Assembly: GCA_016234155.1 (NCBI GenBank)
Contig: JACRGZ010000004.1
Span: forward strand, 1 to 9,675
Source of the DNA: Nitrospirota bacterium
GTDB lineage: Bacteria; Nitrospirota; 9FT-COMBO-42-15; HDB-SIOI813
Direction: 5' to 3'
DNA length: 9,675 nt
Positions 6,458 to 9,675 of the stretch are shown here, piece by piece. Under the pieces are notes generated by a model, which was not told the DNA's origin, ran no database searches, and saw only the letters and a list, made by a program, of their open reading frames with translations. The first letter of the stretch is position 1; the number at the start of each line of letters is the position of its first letter. Position numbers and translations under genes: made by a program.

Positions 6458-7548
6458 CTGAAAATTCCCCCCAGATACTCGTTTACCCTCTCCGGCCTGA
6501 ACTCCTCCTCGGAAAGCAGATTTTCTATAAAATTAAACAACTTTCTCCGCCTCTCAACAGGCAGCGTAGGATACCACACCGGGTTTCCAATTACCAGTCC
6601 GCGCCATATAAAAAAGGGCTGTATGACCTTCAGCATCTCCATGTCACCGGTCGCGTCAAAATAGGTCTTTATGAAGATGTTATAAAGCCTTTCAAATACC
6701 CCTTCCAGCCGCCCGTACCGCTGAATCGAAAAGAATATATAGTTAATAGCCATAGTCGCCACATCATCAGCAGGCTCTCCCCACTCCCCCCTTGCCCTGT
6801 CAAGCACAGTAAAATCCGTCTCCTCCCTGAAAAGAATATTCCACGGGTGGAAGTCACCATGCACCTGACAGAGCCGGCGCCCCCGATCCTTTATCTTCCA
6901 CCGCCACTCCACGCAACCGGTCTCTATCTTTTTGAGTAATTCCGCAGTAATGAATTCATATCCCGTCCTGTAATTATCTATAAGCCCCATTATGCACTCG
7001 CCATAACCTATGAGGTCTCTTAGCCTCCTTGTGTACAGATGGGGGGCATCTTTTTTCACACTATGTATGGAGACAAGGTATTCTGCAAGCGCCTTTGCCC
7101 TATCTTCATCAACTGGTTCAAGCCTTTTTGCCGTAAGCAACCTCTCTAAATCCTTGTAATACCCATGTCCCTCCACAAACTCCGTAAGTATAAAAAATTC
7201 CTCTGCCTCACCCACAGTAATAACCTCCCCGTCAGGTGTAAAGGCGCCTGCATCTAAGGATCTTACATGTTTGGGTAACCTGTTATATGCAGAGTGATCC
7301 CATATAATACTCTGTGCCCTGTCAGAGAAGTGGTCATGCCCAAAGGTGTTGGGTGACATGGTCTCCAGCACAACGGTCTTTTCTTCATTGTTAACAGAGA
7401 ACCGTATAAGGTAAGGCAGCCCATACCCAAAACCCTTAAGCTCACTTTCGCCTTCCTTCCCTATCTCACTGATAGACGATATGCGGACACCCCCTTTGTA
7501 GAGAGATGAAAGATATTCCTCTAAACGTTCTTTATTTAACTCCGGCAT
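6454..7548 (-). CDS. Aminoglycoside phosphotransferase (APH)-fold kinase
   Basis: This 364-aa cytosolic kinase belongs to the APH/choline-kinase superfamily. The catalytic loop HGDFHPWN (230-237) gives the proton-acceptor Asp (D231) and the Asn (N237). LDRARGEWGEPADDVA (249-264) gives the metal-binding D250 and the conserved GxxxxD segment. The N-lobe has a plausible glycine-rich turn (GFGYG, 39-43), but the following strand reads VVLETM, so the usual strand-3 lysine appears to be E62. The substrate is unknown; antibiotic resistance is not implied by the fold. The gene leads a minus-strand group and its stop overlaps the start of the APS-kinase-like gene, suggesting that the two kinases work together. 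The ATG has only a weak upstream GGGAT as a ribosome binding site. Confidence 0.85.
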   Translation of the reverse strand: MPELNKERLEEYLSSLYKGGVRISSISEIGKEGESELKGFGYGLPYLIRFSVNNEEKTVVLETMSPNTFGHDHFSDRAQSIIWDHSAYNRLPKHVRSLDAGAFTPDGEVITVGEAEEFFILTEFVEGHGYYKDLERLLTAKRLEPVDEDRAKALAEYLVSIHSVKKDAPHLYTRRLRDLIGYGECIMGLIDNYRTGYEFITAELLKKIETGCVEWRWKIKDRGRRLCQVHGDFHPWNILFREETDFTVLDRARGEWGEPADDVATMAINYIFFSIQRYGRLEGVFERLYNIFIKTYFDATGDMEMLKVIQPFFIWRGLVIGNPVWYPTLPVERRRKLFNFIENLLSEEEFRPERVNEYLGGIFR

Positions 7549-7583
7549 TGTTCAGAAATCCCTTTTTATTTCCCTTTAACCTT

Positions 7584-7614
7584 CCCCTCTCCCCACTGGG
7601 GATAGGGTGAGGGG
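7584..7614. repeat. C/G-rich dispersed-type palindrome
   Basis: The stretch pairs CCCCT (7584-7588) with AGGGG (7610-7614) around an inner CCCC/GGGG stem (7591-7594 with 7598-7601, loop ACT). It resembles the CCCTCTCCCC...GGGTGAGGGG palindromes scattered in many bacterial genomes. It lies 36 bp upstream of the APH-fold kinase start, so it would be in or near that gene's leader. The rest of 7549-7828 is AT-rich, with no RNA gene or clear promoter seen. Confidence 0.6.
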
Positions 7615-7651
7615 GCGCCAATCTGAAATTTTGCAAATAATACCACTTGAT

Positions 7652-7854
7652 ATGGAGAATGACAACAAGATTTATCAGATTTATCCAAATTATAGCCTTT
7701 CTGAATTCCCCTTTGTGCTCTCGGGATGGACTGCGTGGACTTATATTTTTTGAACGAAATAAAGCCGGTCTTTGAAATGATAGATTATACCAACGAATAC
7801 AATATATGCCTTGAGTGGTTACGTTTTTTTAAGAGGCTCGGGATGAGTTTTTAA
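7652..7854 (+). other. Possible frameshifted small ORF remnant
   Basis: Two overlapping plus-strand ORFs in different frames span this AT-rich stretch. 7652-7753 encodes 33 aa beginning MENDNKIYQIY. 7726-7854 encodes 42 aa ending EWLRFFKRLGMSF. Both have protein-like composition, and a single frameshift near 7735-7750 would join them into one product of about 70 aa. Neither has a convincing ribosome binding site, and I recognise no family. The second one overlaps the end of the opposite-strand fibronectin-like fragment. Chance ORFs are a strong alternative. Confidence 0.15.
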
Positions 7855-8614
7855 ATATATGGCCTAAATAAAGGATGCTGTGGAAGTAGATTTCTGGGGC
7901 AAAAGTCAAACTCTTTTTCACCACCTCCAACCGGTAGTCATACTGAATGCCTTGTTTCATATTCTTATCAATAAAACGATAACGGAATATTTCTTTACCA
8001 TCACGCCCGAAATAGGGAATCAGACCGGAGAGGGAGGTATAGTCATCTTTCCCTTTCTCTGAGCGATGGATAACAAAGCCCTTACTTTGTCCTGTTCCCT
8101 GCCATGTTAAAATCACACGGCCTGCCTCCTCTGTAACTTGTAACGCTGAGGATGCTGGGGCTGCAGGTTTATCACCCTCCACCCTGCTGATCTCGATAAC
8201 ATTCCCCTTTCCATCTTCGATGGTAACAGACAAAGACGAAGGACCTTGATTCTGGAGTGCAACGACTCCAGTCGTTGCAGCAGTCTGGAGTGAAACACTC
8301 GTTGTGTTATCTTCTTTGCTTACATTCTCCTGAGACTTTCCACTTGCCTTCGCCTCTGCAACTGTTACCGGGATGACCTGATGGGCTGTGATCCTGCCCC
8401 GACTGTCCACATCCTGCAGCCAATAATAATAGGTCTTCCCAAGCTCAACATCACCATCCGTAAAGCTATACGTCGCCTTCCCTGATCCGCCCACATCCGG
8501 GATCATGCCTTTTGTGATGGGTGTAAATGGCCCGCCTGGGGTTTCTGCGCGCAGTATGGTGTTCTCTGATATATCGATCAAACTCCATACCGAGGAGATT
8601 GTTTCTTTTTTCAA
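7829..8614 (-). pseudogene. Fragment of fibronectin-III-like repeat protein, downstream piece
   Basis: This open frame of 261 aa starts at a TTG with no Shine-Dalgarno, so it is read as a broken gene piece. Domain A (about 14-85) has ILRAETPGGPFTPI and YSFTDGDVELGKTYYYWLQDVD, the end-strands of an extracellular Fn3-like domain, but its first strands are missing or scrambled. A Ser/Thr/Asn-rich linker (about 88-155) follows. Domain B (about 158-232) contains ILTWQGTGQSKGFVIHRSEKGKDDY and IPYFGR. The last 30 residues look unrelated to the domain and are probably read-through. There is no signal peptide, although such proteins are normally exported. The domain B core is 32/47 identical to that in the neighbouring upstream fragment. 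A short expressed protein is possible but less likely. Confidence 0.6.
8258..8279. repeat. Perfect 22-bp palindrome inside Fn3-fragment linker
   Basis: The arms TGCAACGACT (8258-8267) and AGTCGTTGCA (8270-8279) pair perfectly around a 2-base centre. It lies in the coding frame of the Fn3-like fragment and encodes a neutral Ala/Thr/Val linker stretch (about residues 112-119). A TCTGGAGTG repeat brackets it at 8251-8259 and 8284-8292. The pattern resembles small palindromic elements tolerated inside reading frames. Confidence 0.85.
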
Positions 8615-8620
8615 AGATAT

Positions 8621-9001
8621 TCATGGAAAGCCCCCTTTCAGAAATCTTTCCTTGTAAGATTCCCAGTTAATATTGATATCTTCATCGGCAAGCGTTAAGC
8701 TCTCTGCATATTTATGGAGATATCGCTCTCTTTCACCCCGACCAAAATAGGGGATCAGGTTGGAAATGGGAGTATAGTTGTCCTTTCCCTTCTCCGTGCG
8801 ATGGAGGATGAAGCCCCTTACGCCCCCTCTTCCCTGCCAGGTGAGGACGAGCCTGCCTGATTCCTCCTTTACCTGTAGGGACAGACCTTCAGGTCTGTCC
8901 GAGTGGCCGCTTACCTGACTGTCCCCGCCCAATTCTTTGGTAAACCCTAAGCTACTGGTCTGAGCATCTGTACCTGCCATATCCTCGATTTTGCTGACCA
9001 C
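8621..9001 (-). pseudogene. Fragment of fibronectin-III-like repeat protein, upstream piece
   Basis: This 126-aa frame opens at a GTG one codon after an in-frame TAG and ends 6 bp before the downstream fragment. It holds a linker (1-41) and the first two-thirds of a domain B copy (42-88) with VLTWQGRGGVRGFILHRTEKGKDNY and IPYFGR. It then departs abruptly after residue 90 into an unrelated tail ending ERFLKGGFP, where the paralogous copy continues with RYRFIDKNMKQGIQYDYRLEVV. The tail therefore looks like a junction or frameshift. There is no signal peptide and no ribosome binding site at the GTG. It reads as a decayed tandem copy of the same repeat protein. Confidence 0.6.
8879..8900. repeat. 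Perfect 22-bp palindrome inside the second Fn3-fragment linker
   Basis: The arms GGACAGACCT (8879-8888) and AGGTCTGTCC (8891-8900) pair perfectly around TC. On the coding (minus) strand it encodes DRPEGLS, right at the edge of domain B. It has the same 10-2-10 architecture as the palindrome at 8258-8279 but an unrelated sequence. The paralogous copy has no palindrome at this point. Confidence 0.85.
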
Positions 9002-9021
9002 GATCTATTTGAAAAGACTGG

Positions 9022-9068
9022 ATTCCTGCTCCCCGCTTAAGGCCTGCGGGGACAAGCTTCGCAGGAAT
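9022..9068. repeat. Nested-stem palindromic element
   Basis: An outer 8-bp stem ATTCCTGC/GCAGGAAT (9022-9029 with 9061-9068) encloses a 7-bp stem TCCCCGC/GCGGGGA (9030-9036 with 9046-9052). Eight bases, CAAGCTTC, are unpaired on one side. It resembles the GGATTCC...GGAATGAC dispersed repeats common in bacterial spacers. It lies just beyond the Fn3-like fragments and about 170 bp before the abiEi-like gene. A terminator role is possible, but no T-run follows closely. Confidence 0.75.
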
Positions 9069-9185
9069 GACGAAAGATCGTATTTTCTGACTTTTTACGA
9101 GTCCAACATCATTAAGGAATGTAATAAATGTCTCATACCTTATGATATTTTAACCGGTTTATATTAAAATGCCCAGGTAATTCTA

Positions 9186-9228
9186 TTGACTACTTACCTA
9201 AAGTGTTATATTGTGTAAGCCATAGGTA
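9186..9228 (+). promoter_or_regulatory. Candidate promoter with operator-like inverted repeat for the abiEi-like gene
   Basis: TTGACT (9186-9191) and TATATT (9207-9212, spacing 15) or TATTGT (9209-9214, spacing 17) resemble -35 and -10 boxes. TACCTA (9195-9200) and TAGGTA (9223-9228) form an inverted repeat straddling the -10 region. Characterised AbiEi proteins repress their own promoter by binding inverted repeats, which fits. The start codon follows 10 bases later. Short arms and loose boxes make this tentative. Confidence 0.35.
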
Positions 9229-9238
9229 GGCTGTAGAA

Positions 9239-9675
9239 ATGACAAATGACATACAAAATATAACAAGAAGTCCTTTAGGGAGGAAGGAAGCGCAATTTAT
9301 TGCCAAAATAGGCATTCTTACGACTTTCAGTATTGCGGATGCACGCCGTGTCCTGGGCCACAAGAAAACCGATCCTACAAGGCAATTTCTGGAACGTCTT
9401 CAAACTAAAGGGTGGATAAAGCGCATCAGGCGAGGAAGATTCGCCATCATCCCGATCTCGTCAGGAGAAGACAGAACCCCTCAACTGCATGAATTCATCA
9501 TTGCGATGGAGCTGGTGTCGCCGGCTGCGATTGCGTACTGGTCTGCACTTAACCATCACGGTATGACAGAACAGCTTCCCGGAACCGTATTTGTGGCAAC
9601 CAACCATCCTGTGCGGCGGCCTCCAGGCGAGGTATTGGGCGTTAGCTACAAAATCATCTCGCTGCGGCCTGAGAG
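9239..9675 (+). CDS. AbiEi-type antitoxin / transcriptional regulator, 3' end outside window
   Basis: An open frame of 145 complete codons runs to the window edge without a stop, so the gene is partial. The N-terminus (about 15-72) reads as a winged helix: FIAKIGILTTFSIADARRVLG, a recognition-helix-like TRQFLERLQTKGWI, and a basic wing KRIRRGRFAI. It then enters a region with HEFIIAMELVSPAAIAYWSALNHHG (84-108), followed by TVFVATN (116-122). This order is typical of AbiEi (COG5340) antitoxins of type IV abortive-infection systems, in which AbiEi autorepresses the operon and counters the nucleotidyltransferase toxin AbiEii. The family's usual length is about 190-270 aa, so one quarter to one half is missing. 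The toxin would be expected directly downstream. The ATG has a weak TAGGTAGG ribosome binding site at 9223-9230. A solitary AbiEi-like regulator is the alternative. Confidence 0.8.
   Translation, partial: MTNDIQNITRSPLGRKEAQFIAKIGILTTFSIADARRVLGHKKTDPTRQFLERLQTKGWIKRIRRGRFAIIPISSGEDRTPQLHEFIIAMELVSPAAIAYWSALNHHGMTEQLPGTVFVATNHPVRRPPGEVLGVSYKIISLRPE

Noticed and set aside
6454..7548. Aminoglycoside resistance gene
   Set aside because: Only the general APH fold is supported; the context and divergent N-lobe give no reason to assign antibiotic substrates.

Overview
The window reads as bacterial chromosome. It carries an FtsB/DivIC-type division protein, a DksA/TraR zinc-finger protein, Shine-Dalgarno-led genes and ATGA/GTGA stop-start overlaps. 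GC content is moderate and the spacers are full of short palindromic and tandem repeats. One gene encodes the archaeal-type S-adenosylmethionine synthetase, which a minority of bacteria use, next to a COG1449-like GH57 glycosidase. Together with C-rich dispersed repeats, this is compatible with a deep-branching lineage such as Nitrospirota or a deltaproteobacterial relative. That placement is inference and weak.

Layout. Bases 1-230 are a repeat-rich leader ending in the ribosome binding site of eno. Bases 231-4053 are a tight plus-strand operon of enolase, FtsB-like protein and GH57 glycosidase, joined by two 4-bp stop-start overlaps. Bases 4110-7548 run on the minus strand. In transcription order they hold an aminoglycoside-phosphotransferase-fold kinase, an overlapping APS-kinase-like P-loop kinase, archaeal-type AdoMet synthetase and a DksA-like regulator. 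The two converging groups meet at 4054-4109. Bases 7549-7828 are an AT-rich spacer with a C/G-rich palindrome and two possible tiny ORFs. Bases 7829-9001 hold two decayed minus-strand fragments of a fibronectin-III-like repeat protein, each with a different 22-bp palindrome in its linker. Bases 9002-9238 are a spacer with a nested hairpin element and a candidate promoter/operator. From 9239 to the window edge is the 5' part of an AbiEi-type antitoxin/transcriptional repressor gene, cut by the window end.

How it works together. The first half is housekeeping: glycolysis, cell division, alpha-glucan metabolism, AdoMet supply and ppGpp-linked transcription control. The right-hand 2 kb looks accessory, with decayed surface-protein fragments, repeats and the start of a probable type IV toxin-antitoxin (AbiE) system whose toxin would lie just outside. 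No strong case for a wholly new system is visible. The best leads are the paired intragenic palindromes, the APH/APS-kinase-like gene pair, the inverted octamer array at 4564-4653, and the truncated abiE locus.
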